A DNA stretch of 34,626 nucleotides from Promethearchaeota archaeon. Its GTDB lineage: Archaea; Asgardarchaeota; Lokiarchaeia; Sigynarchaeales; SOKP01. The stretch covers positions 1 to 34,626 of the forward strand of contig JAHPYY010000167.1 in NCBI GenBank assembly GCA_019058515.1. The letters are read 5' to 3'. The notes under the pieces were generated by a model that did no database searches, was not told the DNA's origin, and saw only the letters and a program-made list of their open reading frames with translations. This document shows, one piece after another, positions 16,691 through 24,699 of the stretch (position 1 is its first letter; each line of letters begins with the position of its first letter). The position numbers and the translations under genes are program-made.

Positions 16691-18313
16691 TTAATCTAGA
16701 GGATAATTAAGCGGCTTATATGTAGGAATCCAGTTAATATACCCATTCTCTACACAGAGAGATGGTTCATTCTTTCCCGCGCGAAGCAAATTATATTCGA
16801 CGGTTTGACCTTTTTTAACATCCGCAGAAATTCTAACGATAGAGTCGGATAAAACATCATTCTCGTCAAAATCATGTGAGGGATCGGAGGTTACCACCGC
16901 ATACATAGGAAGCATCTTTTTGTAAGAGTCGTTTCTCCCTGTTGGGCAAAAATCAAGACCCTCCAATTTAGATACTAAGCACCCTTCGGCACAGACACTC
17001 ATTTTAATGAATCTATGTTCATTGGATGGGTGTGGTTTGATATTGGCATATAGGACGGTTGTAGCGTCTATTTTTTTCCTCATTTGTTCGTAGTCATTAA
17101 TGGATTTGCGCTCCTTATTTTGAATAAAGTCATTTACTGTTGGGGCTTTAACTTTAAATTCCCTAAATGAAGGTAGGACTTTAAGCATGCCCGAAATGCA
17201 GGTTGCACCTGAACCATAAGAGCCAAAATAGATCAAATCGTTCTCGCTTACAACGCTTTCCAACATATATATTAATTGAGCCCATATAGACGCAGAATAC
17301 ATGTTTCCGATCGACATTGGCACATTAAGCGCAGGCAACACTTTATTTGAAAGGCTTTTTGTCAATTCTACTTTAAGCGTATCTGTATCGTGCATATTTT
17401 CCGTGTTCTTGATAGCCTCTAGGACAGTTGTAAGCAAATCTTCTAAGTATTCGCAAGCTTGTTCGTGAATTTTAGCGGAAATAGAAGCGGTTGTCGCATT
17501 TCTAAGCAATATTTTCTTAAGAGAGTCCCATCTATTTAATAGAAGGTTTTGTACATTCTTTAAAGGTAATTTAGCAAAGGGAGAGTGGAAAACCATATAA
17601 TCTGGTAAAATATTTCCTGCGTGCTTGTAGAAGTCATCAAATGCACCTAATTGAAATTTAATATAGGAATTAATCGAAAATTTGCCGTACACAACAGGGT
17701 AATCTTCATATGGTAACCTATAAAAATCGTAGACATTGGCAGAATATTTACCAAATTTTTTTCCAAAAACAGCAATTCGAGGGTTCTTAGAAATTACTAA
17801 CGCCGTTGCTGCTGCTCCTTGAGTAGGTTCTCCTGGGCTTTCCAGTTTGTAGCTACAAATATCTGCGCCAATTATAAGGGCTTTGTGGATTATTCCGTTA
17901 TTAATTAATCCTACAGCGTTTAAAACTGCGAGAGTTGCACCTGCGCATGCATTATATACATCTTGCGTAACGCAGTTAATTGAAATACCCAGAATTTCCG
18001 AAATTATGTTAGAAACCGATTTTACGGCGTATGTCATTGTTTCTGTCCCTAGAAAAATCGCATCAATTTCTTCTGGAGCAATATTACCTTTCGTCAATGC
18101 ATATTGACCCGCTTTTACTGCCATACTTACGATATCTTCTCCCTGAGCCGGAATACGCATCTCTTTTGTGAGAAGACCCTTCAAATATTTATTCGGGTCC
18201 ACATTTCTAACTTCTGCTAATTCTCTGAGATCAACATAATATTTTGATGTATAAAATCCCATTGAATCGATTCCGACATTAAAGAAGAAATCGTCTTTAT
18301 CTGAATCATTCAT
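16691..18313 (-). CDS. Hydroxymethylglutaryl-CoA synthase
   Basis: 540 residues. Catalytic residues in family context: E91 in GTETMTYAVKS, nucleophile C123 in VYNACAGATLAV, and H243 in MVFHSPFAKLP. It condenses acetoacetyl-CoA with acetyl-CoA to HMG-CoA, the first committed mevalonate step. Archaeal enzymes are usually about 350 residues; this one is nearer or beyond eukaryotic size, because of an insert after the catalytic His (about 250-330) and about 100 extra C-terminal residues with three cysteines (VCAEGCLVSKLEGLDFC). The usual archaeal thiolase and DUF35 partner genes are not adjacent. It follows crtZ on the minus strand by 15 bases, so the two are probably co-transcribed. Confidence 0.9.
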   Translation of the reverse strand: MNDSDKDDFFFNVGIDSMGFYTSKYYVDLRELAEVRNVDPNKYLKGLLTKEMRIPAQGEDIVSMAVKAGQYALTKGNIAPEEIDAIFLGTETMTYAVKSVSNIISEILGISINCVTQDVYNACAGATLAVLNAVGLINNGIIHKALIIGADICSYKLESPGEPTQGAAATALVISKNPRIAVFGKKFGKYSANVYDFYRLPYEDYPVVYGKFSINSYIKFQLGAFDDFYKHAGNILPDYMVFHSPFAKLPLKNVQNLLLNRWDSLKKILLRNATTASISAKIHEQACEYLEDLLTTVLEAIKNTENMHDTDTLKVELTKSLSNKVLPALNVPMSIGNMYSASIWAQLIYMLESVVSENDLIYFGSYGSGATCISGMLKVLPSFREFKVKAPTVNDFIQNKERKSINDYEQMRKKIDATTVLYANIKPHPSNEHRFIKMSVCAEGCLVSKLEGLDFCPTGRNDSYKKMLPMYAVVTSDPSHDFDENDVLSDSIVRISADVKKGQTVEYNLLRAGKNEPSLCVENGYINWIPTYKPLNYPLD

Positions 18314-18328
18314 GATTATTTAAATTTA

Positions 18329-18829
18329 TTAAGTGGGTTTTACATATCTTGATAAAGTTTTATATTTTTTGGGGGCGTAGAGAAAACCAAATGAATAGCC
18401 TGGTCCCTTCGCGTTAGTAGATTGATGATGATACGAATGAGCGTTAAATATCCTTTTCATGTACCCTTTTTTGGGTCGATATGTATTTTTTATTCTTTTA
18501 TGAAATAACACATCATGGAAGGCAAAGTATCCAAAGCCATAAAGTGCGACCCCTAATCCCATCCAGAGGAGGAAATTTTCACCAAAAAATCCGATGAAAA
18601 TTAGTATAAAGGATAATGCGGCAAAAAATACTGCGAAAAGATCATTCTTTTCAAATCTTCCCTCGGTGTATCTATGGTGATCTTCGTGTAGGTACCAACC
18701 AAATTGGTGCATCACAAACCGATGGAGAAACCAAGCTACACCCTCCATAGAAATAGCACTGAGAATCATAATTCCTATGTTTAAAATCAATGCTAGCGGA
18801 AATGGCATGAAATTATAAAAATTTACCAT
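18329..18829 (-). CDS. crtZ: Carotenoid 3-hydroxylase CrtZ
   Basis: 166 residues from the ATG ending at 18829 (a TTG seven codons further up is possible). The histidine boxes of the CrtZ/fatty-acid hydroxylase group are all present: HRFVMH, HEDHH, FHDVLFH and HSYHH, which bind two irons. Hydrophobic segments precede each pair of boxes, so it is an integral membrane enzyme. CrtZ hydroxylates the beta-ionone rings of beta-carotene to cryptoxanthin and zeaxanthin, using O2 and reduced ferredoxin in characterised members. An O2-dependent step is notable if the organism is an anaerobe. First gene of a minus-strand pair with HMG-CoA synthase; divergent from crtY. Confidence 0.93.
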   Translation of the reverse strand: MVNFYNFMPFPLALILNIGIMILSAISMEGVAWFLHRFVMHQFGWYLHEDHHRYTEGRFEKNDLFAVFFAALSFILIFIGFFGENFLLWMGLGVALYGFGYFAFHDVLFHKRIKNTYRPKKGYMKRIFNAHSYHHQSTNAKGPGYSFGFLYAPKKYKTLSRYVKPT

Positions 18830-18997
18830 AATCGATACTTGATAAAACAAAATTGAAAATAAAATTTTGCCTTATACAATATTTGCATGCTTTAGATAAG
18901 ATGTTCTATTGATCGTCATCTACATACACTAGAGGGAGTATATCTTCTTTGGTAGGAACAAGAACCTCCTTATATCTCTAATAAATTATATAGCCAA

Positions 18998-19010
18998 AGT
19001 ATATAATAAA
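18998..19010 (+). promoter_or_regulatory. TATA-like box of the crtY-crtB-crtI operon
   Basis: AGTATATAATAAA lies 21-33 bases before the ATG at 19031, good spacing for a leaderless transcript. The whole crtZ/crtY divergent region (18830-19030) is about 200 bases and also contains an imperfect inverted repeat around GGAACAAGAACC (18955-18966) that could be a regulator site. Confidence 0.4.
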
Positions 19011-19030
19011 AATTCCTTTATTAGCATTTG

Positions 19031-19762
19031 ATGTGGTTCTATTACCTCTTAGTAAATTTACTTATTATCAGTTTTCCTCTTACCGCTTCCTTTGAAAAAC
19101 GAATTCAATATTACAAGAAGTGGAAACCCTTACTTATGTCGATACTAATCGTTAGCTCTATATATATCGTATGGGATGTATCAGTAACATACATCGGGCA
19201 TTGGAGTTTCAATCCTCTATACATCTTTGATTTTCATCTACTTAGCTTGCCCTTAGAGGAAATTTTGTTCTTTATAACAGCCCCATACTCCTGTATATTC
19301 ATTTACGAGGCAATTCTTTACATAATTGGAGACACGGAGCTTCGCTTCAATAAGTACTTATACACTGTAATTGGACTTATTTTTATTGGAATATCTTTTA
19401 TCTTCGTAGTACAAGGGTACACTTTTATTGTGCTTAATTTTGTCGGTGCGTTCTTTATCATCGCTTCTTGGTTGTACCCCCATATTTTAAAAGCCAGAGC
19501 TTATTGGATGTATGTAATCATCACGATTATTCCGTTCTTTTTCACTAACTATATCCTAACCTCAGTTCCCATTGTATTATACAATCCCGAAGCTATTTGG
19601 GGAATTAGAGTAATTACTATTCCACTAGAGGACTTTTTCTACAACTTTTCGATGCTTTCGCTCTATTTAATGGTATATTTATATTTCAAAAAAAAATGGC
19701 GAGTTGGAGCTAACGGGAAGAATGCCTCGGTTGAGATCGGAACTAATCGGTTTGAAAATTAA
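19031..19762 (+). CDS. crtY: Lycopene cyclase, CrtYcd type (fused two-domain)
   Basis: 243 residues from ATG 19031; a TTG directly before it is less likely. About seven hydrophobic helices. The PLEE motif of the first CrtYc/CarR-like repeat (LPLEEILFFITAP, about 74-86) recurs as IPLEDFFYN in the second half, so both halves of the heterodimeric bacterial cyclase are fused, as in haloarchaea and fungi. It forms beta-ionone rings on lycopene to give beta-carotene. First of three plus-strand carotenoid genes, with crtB 92 bases downstream. The gap holds an A/T-rich stretch and could contain a second promoter. Confidence 0.9.
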   Translation: MWFYYLLVNLLIISFPLTASFEKRIQYYKKWKPLLMSILIVSSIYIVWDVSVTYIGHWSFNPLYIFDFHLLSLPLEEILFFITAPYSCIFIYEAILYIIGDTELRFNKYLYTVIGLIFIGISFIFVVQGYTFIVLNFVGAFFIIASWLYPHILKARAYWMYVIITIIPFFFTNYILTSVPIVLYNPEAIWGIRVITIPLEDFFYNFSMLSLYLMVYLYFKKKWRVGANGKNASVEIGTNRFEN

Positions 19763-19854
19763 AAAATGGTAAGTTCTCAGCATAGCAATGGAACGAATTA
19801 TTAATAATTTTAAAACACAAAATATAAAAAAATTAAAATTTATCACACAATAAT

Positions 19855-20682
19855 ATGGGTACCCCAATACCAGACATTCATCGTGAAGTTTTTAAGAAGG
19901 GAAGCCGAACATATTTTAACAGTAGTATTTTCTTTCCAAAGTCTGTTAGAAGAGATGTTTTCTTTTTGTATGGATTTGTGAGGGTTGCAGACGATTACGT
20001 TGATACAATACCTCAAAAACGGGAAGAATTTGAGAATTTTCGGAATTTGTATAAACAAGGGCTTTCAGGGGAGAAGACGAATAACCTTATCATTGATTGC
20101 TTCGTAGAACTAATGCAAAGAAAAGAATTTAAAGAGGAATGGGTAGATGCTTTCTTGCATGCGATGGAGTTGGATCTGACAAAAAAGATTTACAGCACAT
20201 TAGAGGAGACTCTTGAATACATTTATGGATCTGCAGAAGTAATCGGGTTGTTCATGGCCAAAATTCTGGATTTACCAGAAGAGTCGTATTTTTCTGCCGA
20301 AAGGTTAGGTCGAGCAATGCAGTATATAAATTTTATTCGAGATATTAAGGAAGACATAAAGCTAGGAAGACAATATCTTCCTTTAAGTGGTTTTGATTTA
20401 AAAAACTTGACAAAAGAAGAAACATTAAAAAAAAAGTCGGAGTTTGAAAGGTTTATCAAAGCTCAAATCGACCATTACCTTGAGTGGCAAAATGAGGCAG
20501 AAAGTGGATTTAAATTTATTCCAAAAAGGTACCTAATTCCAATAAAAACTGCATCAGAAATGTATAAATGGACCGCATTAAAAATTAGGAGTGATCCATT
20601 TATCGTTTACAAAGAAAAGGTTAAACCATCTAAGCGAAAGATAATTTCAACAATCTTAAAGTATTCAATAAAGGTAAGATAA
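19855..20682 (+). CDS. crtB: Phytoene synthase CrtB
   Basis: 275 residues, normal for the squalene/phytoene synthase family. First aspartate motif D46-DYVD-50 (VRVADDYVD) and second D162-IKED-166 in the context INFIRDIKEDIKLGRQYLP, which bind the Mg-diphosphates. It joins two geranylgeranyl diphosphates head to head into phytoene; the IRD-xx-ED-xxxGRxYLP signature favours phytoene over squalene synthase, and the adjacent crtI agrees. Followed by crtI after 13 bases, so translated from the same message. Confidence 0.95.
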   Translation: MGTPIPDIHREVFKKGSRTYFNSSIFFPKSVRRDVFFLYGFVRVADDYVDTIPQKREEFENFRNLYKQGLSGEKTNNLIIDCFVELMQRKEFKEEWVDAFLHAMELDLTKKIYSTLEETLEYIYGSAEVIGLFMAKILDLPEESYFSAERLGRAMQYINFIRDIKEDIKLGRQYLPLSGFDLKNLTKEETLKKKSEFERFIKAQIDHYLEWQNEAESGFKFIPKRYLIPIKTASEMYKWTALKIRSDPFIVYKEKVKPSKRKIISTILKYSIKVR

Positions 20683-20695
20683 GAGATTTATTAAA

Positions 20696-22192
20696 ATGAA
20701 TGATAAAGAAGGAAGAAAAGTAATAATTATAGGAGCGGGCTTTGCAGGTTTATCATCCGCAGCCATTTTAGCAAAAGAAGGGTTTGACGTTACGGTACTT
20801 GAAAAAAACGATAGACCCGGAGGACGCGCCATGGTTTGGAAAGAAGAGGGTTTCATTTTTGACATGGGACCGTCATGGTACATGATGTTGGAAGCATTTG
20901 ATAATTTCTTCGCCATGTTCGATAAGAAACCCGAAGATTACTTCGATACGATACGGTTAGATCCCTCTTATAGAGTGTTTTTCGGTGAAAACGATTATTT
21001 GGATATTATGGACAATATAAACAAAAACTACGAAATTTTCGATACGTTCGAAGTAGATGGAGGGAAGAAATTAAAGAATTTCATTGATAAATCCCAAATA
21101 ATGTACGATATAGCAATTAACAAATTTCTCTACAAGGATTACTGGAGTATAAAAGACTTAATGGATAAAACGCTTGTTGTTGACGGATTAAAACTCAAAA
21201 TTTTCACCAAGTTGGATAAATATGCAAAAGCATTTTTTACTAGCGATAAAGCGCGTAAAATCGTCCAATATCATGTAGCTTTTGTTGGTGCTTCACCACC
21301 AACAAGTCCCGCCGTCTACTCTATGCTTGCACATGTTGACATGAATCTTGGTATCTGGTACCCAATGGGTGGTTTTGGCAGCGTTGTAGATGCGATCATG
21401 AAGGTGGGATTAGAATACGGAGTTATCTTCAAATTTGACACAGAGGTTATTCAAATCGTTACCGAAGAAAATACAGCTACAAAAATTGTTACCAATAGAG
21501 GAGATTACGACGCAGATATAATTTTAAACACGGCAGATTACCACCATGGGGAGATGCAACTTTTAGATGAAGAACACAGGTCTTATCCTGAAAAATTCTG
21601 GAAAAAGAAAATAATAGCTCCTTCTGCATTTCTAATATATCTTGGGCTTAACAAGAAATTAAACAACTTCTTACATCATAATTTTTATTTCAATTCAGAT
21701 TGGGACAAATATTTCGATCAACTCTTTTCAAATCCCGAGTGGCCAGAAGACCCTTCTATCTATATAACCGTTCCTTCTAAGTCGGATCCATCCCTTATTC
21801 CTCACGATGGAGAACTAATGACTATTCTAGTTTTAGTTTCCCCTGATCTAGAAGATCTTGAATCCCATCGCGAACCGTATTTTAATAAGATTCTCGAGAA
21901 AATTGAGAAAATAACTGGTGAATCTATTAGGGACGCGATTGTGGTTAAGCGAATAGTAGCACATGAACATTTTAAAAACACATTCAATGCGTACAAGGGA
22001 ACAGCTCTTGGTCTAGCTCATACTTTACGCCAAACTGCGATTTTTCGGCCTCATCATAAAAGTAAAAAAGTTAAAAACCTTTATTACGCAGGACATTATA
22101 CCCATCCAGGAGTGGGCGTCCCTGTATCAATTATATCCGCTCAATTAGCTTGCGAGAAAATTATAGATGATATAGAAAAAAAGTTGGTTTAA
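20696..22192 (+). CDS. crtI: Phytoene desaturase CrtI
   Basis: 498 residues, the usual CrtI length. N-terminal dinucleotide fold IIIGAGFAGLSSAAILAKEG, VLEKNDRPGGRA; a central membrane-associated substrate domain; and a C-terminal FAD motif YYAGHYTHPGVGVPVSIISA. It introduces conjugated double bases between phytoene and lycopene at the membrane; the number of desaturations cannot be told from sequence, but the cyclase downstream in the pathway implies lycopene. Other CrtI-like desaturases or isomerases are possible, but the gene order crtY-crtB-crtI makes this call firm. Convergent with the HMG-CoA reductase gene, with about 43 bases between. Confidence 0.95.
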   Translation: MNDKEGRKVIIIGAGFAGLSSAAILAKEGFDVTVLEKNDRPGGRAMVWKEEGFIFDMGPSWYMMLEAFDNFFAMFDKKPEDYFDTIRLDPSYRVFFGENDYLDIMDNINKNYEIFDTFEVDGGKKLKNFIDKSQIMYDIAINKFLYKDYWSIKDLMDKTLVVDGLKLKIFTKLDKYAKAFFTSDKARKIVQYHVAFVGASPPTSPAVYSMLAHVDMNLGIWYPMGGFGSVVDAIMKVGLEYGVIFKFDTEVIQIVTEENTATKIVTNRGDYDADIILNTADYHHGEMQLLDEEHRSYPEKFWKKKIIAPSAFLIYLGLNKKLNNFLHHNFYFNSDWDKYFDQLFSNPEWPEDPSIYITVPSKSDPSLIPHDGELMTILVLVSPDLEDLESHREPYFNKILEKIEKITGESIRDAIVVKRIVAHEHFKNTFNAYKGTALGLAHTLRQTAIFRPHHKSKKVKNLYYAGHYTHPGVGVPVSIISAQLACEKIIDDIEKKLV

Positions 22193-22235
22193 GAATATAA
22201 TTTTAATTGACTTCTATTAAGTGTGAAATTCGATA

Positions 22236-23399
22236 CTAAGAACTTTTTTCTAACTTTCGTTTGTGTAACTTCATGTGTCCTGCCTGAATCCCCTCCGCTG
22301 CTAAAGCGCGTAAAGCCCCTACATTTTGGCAAAGCCCAAGAGCAACAGCAACTTGAGATAACTCTTCTACATTATTAATTCCAAGTATTTTCAAAGAAAT
22401 TCTCGCTAAAGGGTGCGTTTTAGTTAATCCACCAATAATTCCTAGCGCTAGTGGAAGTCCCAATTCACCTACTAAATTACCGTCTGAATCTACATCGAAT
22501 TTACTCAGCGGAGAGTATCCATTTAATGAGGCGTAAGTGTGTGCTCCCGCTTCGATTGCACGAGTGTCGTTTCCCGTTGCGAGTGTTAATGCTATGATAC
22601 CATTCATAATACCCTTATTATGCGTTGCTGCTCGAAATGGGTCCGCTTTGGCAAACGCATACGCGTATAATATACCTTCGACTACTTCGTGACCGCCTAA
22701 CATGTCTCTATCAAACACCGCACGGCATTTTGCAATTCTATAAGTCGCTAAATTGGAAATAATTCTTAGAAGGTATTTACCATTACACAATTCTGCTATA
22801 TAAGGTGCGACTGCTTCAGCCATGGTATTCACTGCATTTGCCCCCATCGCATCCAATACATTCACTAACAAATGAACAATAATCATGGGTCCTTTAATGG
22901 TTTCGAGAGGTCGAATTTCTAGATCTATTACACCTCCTCCTAACTTAATAAGAATGGGATCTTTCTCATTTGCCATTTGAATAATTTTATCCTTATTAGC
23001 TTCTACATTTTTTACAGCTTCGTCCGTATTTTCAATGTTAACAATTTGAACCTGACCAATCATGATTGGTTTGATTTTTTCGCATTGAAAACCTCCCTTT
23101 TTTCTTGTCATTCTCGCAATATTCGACGCTGCCGCTACAACGGAAGGTTCTTCAATGACCATCGGGACAAGGTAGTCTTTTCCATTGACTTTGAAATTAC
23201 ATGCGATCGAATATGGTAGTTGGTAATTTGCTATTACATTCTCGATTAACATGTCCATCTGTTCTGGTTTGAAATAACCAAAATTCTTTAGTACTTTAAT
23301 CTCATCATCGGTAAAACCAACCTTTTCATTGATAAGTTTCAACCTTTCGTCGACAGATAGCTTATAAAAGCCAGATATCTCTGAAGAATACATATTCAT
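22236..23399 (-). CDS. Hydroxymethylglutaryl-CoA reductase, class II
   Basis: 387 residues. It starts with ISGFYKLSVDERLKL, typical of class II (Pseudomonas mevalonii-like) enzymes. Catalytic residues: E83 in VIEEPSVVAA, Lys in THNKGIMNG, Asp in TGNDTRAIEAGAH, and H375 in QAGHMKLH. It reduces HMG-CoA to mevalonate with NAD(P)H. Class II enzymes are about 428 residues, with a C-terminal flap of about 45-50 residues that carries the catalytic His over the site; here only 12 residues follow the His, so the flap is absent, and no continuation is visible past the TAG. It may be a naturally short form. Divergent from the decarboxylase gene over a 200-base promoter region. Confidence 0.92.
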   Translation of the reverse strand: MNMYSSEISGFYKLSVDERLKLINEKVGFTDDEIKVLKNFGYFKPEQMDMLIENVIANYQLPYSIACNFKVNGKDYLVPMVIEEPSVVAAASNIARMTRKKGGFQCEKIKPIMIGQVQIVNIENTDEAVKNVEANKDKIIQMANEKDPILIKLGGGVIDLEIRPLETIKGPMIIVHLLVNVLDAMGANAVNTMAEAVAPYIAELCNGKYLLRIISNLATYRIAKCRAVFDRDMLGGHEVVEGILYAYAFAKADPFRAATHNKGIMNGIIALTLATGNDTRAIEAGAHTYASLNGYSPLSKFDVDSDGNLVGELGLPLALGIIGGLTKTHPLARISLKILGINNVEELSQVAVALGLCQNVGALRALAAEGIQAGHMKLHKRKLEKSS

Positions 23400-23442
23400 A
23401 CTCTCAAATGTTCTTTTTTTTAATTAAGAGATTAGGTTATAA

Positions 23443-23458
23443 TTTATATATTTATATA
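23443..23458 (+). promoter_or_regulatory. TATA-rich promoter between the HMG-CoA reductase and decarboxylase genes
   Basis: TTTATATATTTATATA is the strongest TATA-like run in this divergent region. It is about 11-26 bases before the small ORF at 23469 and about 45-60 bases before the HMG-CoA reductase start on the other strand. Which direction it drives is not decidable from sequence alone. Confidence 0.4.
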
Positions 23459-23468
23459 AAATAACACA

Positions 23469-23552
23469 ATGGTTGAAAAATTACACATACCTCAAGAAAA
23501 GGATTTAGCCCCACTAATAAGTCGTTTCATTGCTTATCGCGAAAACCGTTGA
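23469..23552 (+). CDS. Putative 27-residue small protein
   Basis: ATG to TGA, 27 residues, with protein-like composition (KLHIPQEKDLAPLISRF then an R/N-rich end) and an amphipathic helix in its second half. A TATA-like box lies just upstream, and the decarboxylase start is 47 bases downstream. It could be a micropeptide, a leader ORF, or the remaining 5' end of a lost gene. Not recognised. Chance occurrence is possible at this length. Confidence 0.3.
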   Translation: MVEKLHIPQEKDLAPLISRFIAYRENR

Positions 23553-23599
23553 TAGTGTAAAAATGATTTTTTTAAATAACACTAATTATTAGTACTATT

Positions 23600-24688
23600 A
23601 TGAAGTCTTCAGCAGTAGCGCACCCAAATATTGCTTTAATCAAGTATTGGGGTCGCGATTTAGATCAGCCTTCCTACCTTAATATCCCTACGAACGACAG
23701 CATAAGTATGACTAAAGAATCAATTTATAACGAAAATTCAGAGATAGAATTGATCACGCATACCACTATAGAATTTTCCGATAATTATAACGAAGACACT
23801 GGTTATTTGAAAACTGATGAGGGGTTAATTGAGTTTGATGGCACTCAAATGAAAAGAGTAGTTAAAGTAGTAAATGCGTTAAGGGAATTGACAAATCTTA
23901 CTGAAAACTTCAAAATGGTAAGCGAAAATAAGTTTCCAACTGCTGCGGGATTAGCTTCTTCAGCTTCGGCGTTTGCTGCTCTCGCAACTTGCGCGAGCAA
24001 AGCATTAGGACTTAATTTAGACAAAAGGGAACTCTCAAAATTCGCAAGGCTAGGCTCAGGATCGGCTGCTCGCTCAATTCACGGAGGATTTGTTTGTTGG
24101 AACAAGGGAAATTCTCACGATACATCGTATGCTGAACAAATATGTGCTTGCAACGAATTTAATTTAGGGGCAGTTATTGCGGTTATAAATAGAGGACGAA
24201 AAGACATAGGCTCAAATGTAGGACACGATTCTGCTCATTCTAGCGTATTCAATCCAATAAAAATAAGGGAATCCCAAAGACAAGCTGAAGAGCTCAAAAA
24301 AGCAATTATAGACAACGATATTACCACTGTCGGTACGATAGCTGAAAAAAATTGCCTTTATATGCACAGCGTAATGATGACCTCAGATCCTTCGCTCTTT
24401 TATTGGAATCCGAGTACATTGAAGGTCGTGAAAGCAGTTTTGAAAACAAGAAATCAGTTTTTCCAGACCTACAAGACGATTAACAAGGGTGTAAAAGAAA
24501 AAGAGAAAGAGGGTGTTGAGTGTTATTTCACAATCGATGCGGGTCCAAACATTCATTGTTTATGCAGAGTGGAAGATATTGACGAGGTTCAGAGTTTTCT
24601 CCAAAAAATAGGTATTCCCGAAAGCGACATTGTAAAAGTAAGGCAAGCAGAGGTTGGTTCTAAAATTGTTGATAAGCATTTATTTTAA
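23600..24688 (+). CDS. mvaD: Mevalonate diphosphate (or phosphate) decarboxylase, GHMP family
   Basis: 362 residues. N-terminal substrate motif AHPNIALIKYWGRD with K15; the ATP loop AAGLASSASAFAAL (115-128), in which GLASSAS is the decarboxylase form of the GHMP P-loop; SGSAARSIHGGF; and catalytic D313 in TIDAGPNIH. These mark the ATP-dependent decarboxylase giving IPP from mevalonate diphosphate (classical route) or isopentenyl phosphate from mevalonate phosphate (haloarchaeal route); sequence reading cannot separate the two. Retention of Asp and Lys argues against the mevalonate-3-kinase variants. Plus strand, divergent from HMG-CoA reductase, convergent with the broken reductase gene. Confidence 0.9.
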   Translation: MKSSAVAHPNIALIKYWGRDLDQPSYLNIPTNDSISMTKESIYNENSEIELITHTTIEFSDNYNEDTGYLKTDEGLIEFDGTQMKRVVKVVNALRELTNLTENFKMVSENKFPTAAGLASSASAFAALATCASKALGLNLDKRELSKFARLGSGSAARSIHGGFVCWNKGNSHDTSYAEQICACNEFNLGAVIAVINRGRKDIGSNVGHDSAHSSVFNPIKIRESQRQAEELKKAIIDNDITTVGTIAEKNCLYMHSVMMTSDPSLFYWNPSTLKVVKAVLKTRNQFFQTYKTINKGVKEKEKEGVECYFTIDAGPNIHCLCRVEDIDEVQSFLQKIGIPESDIVKVRQAEVGSKIVDKHLF

Positions 24689-24699
24689 TGTATTTACAA

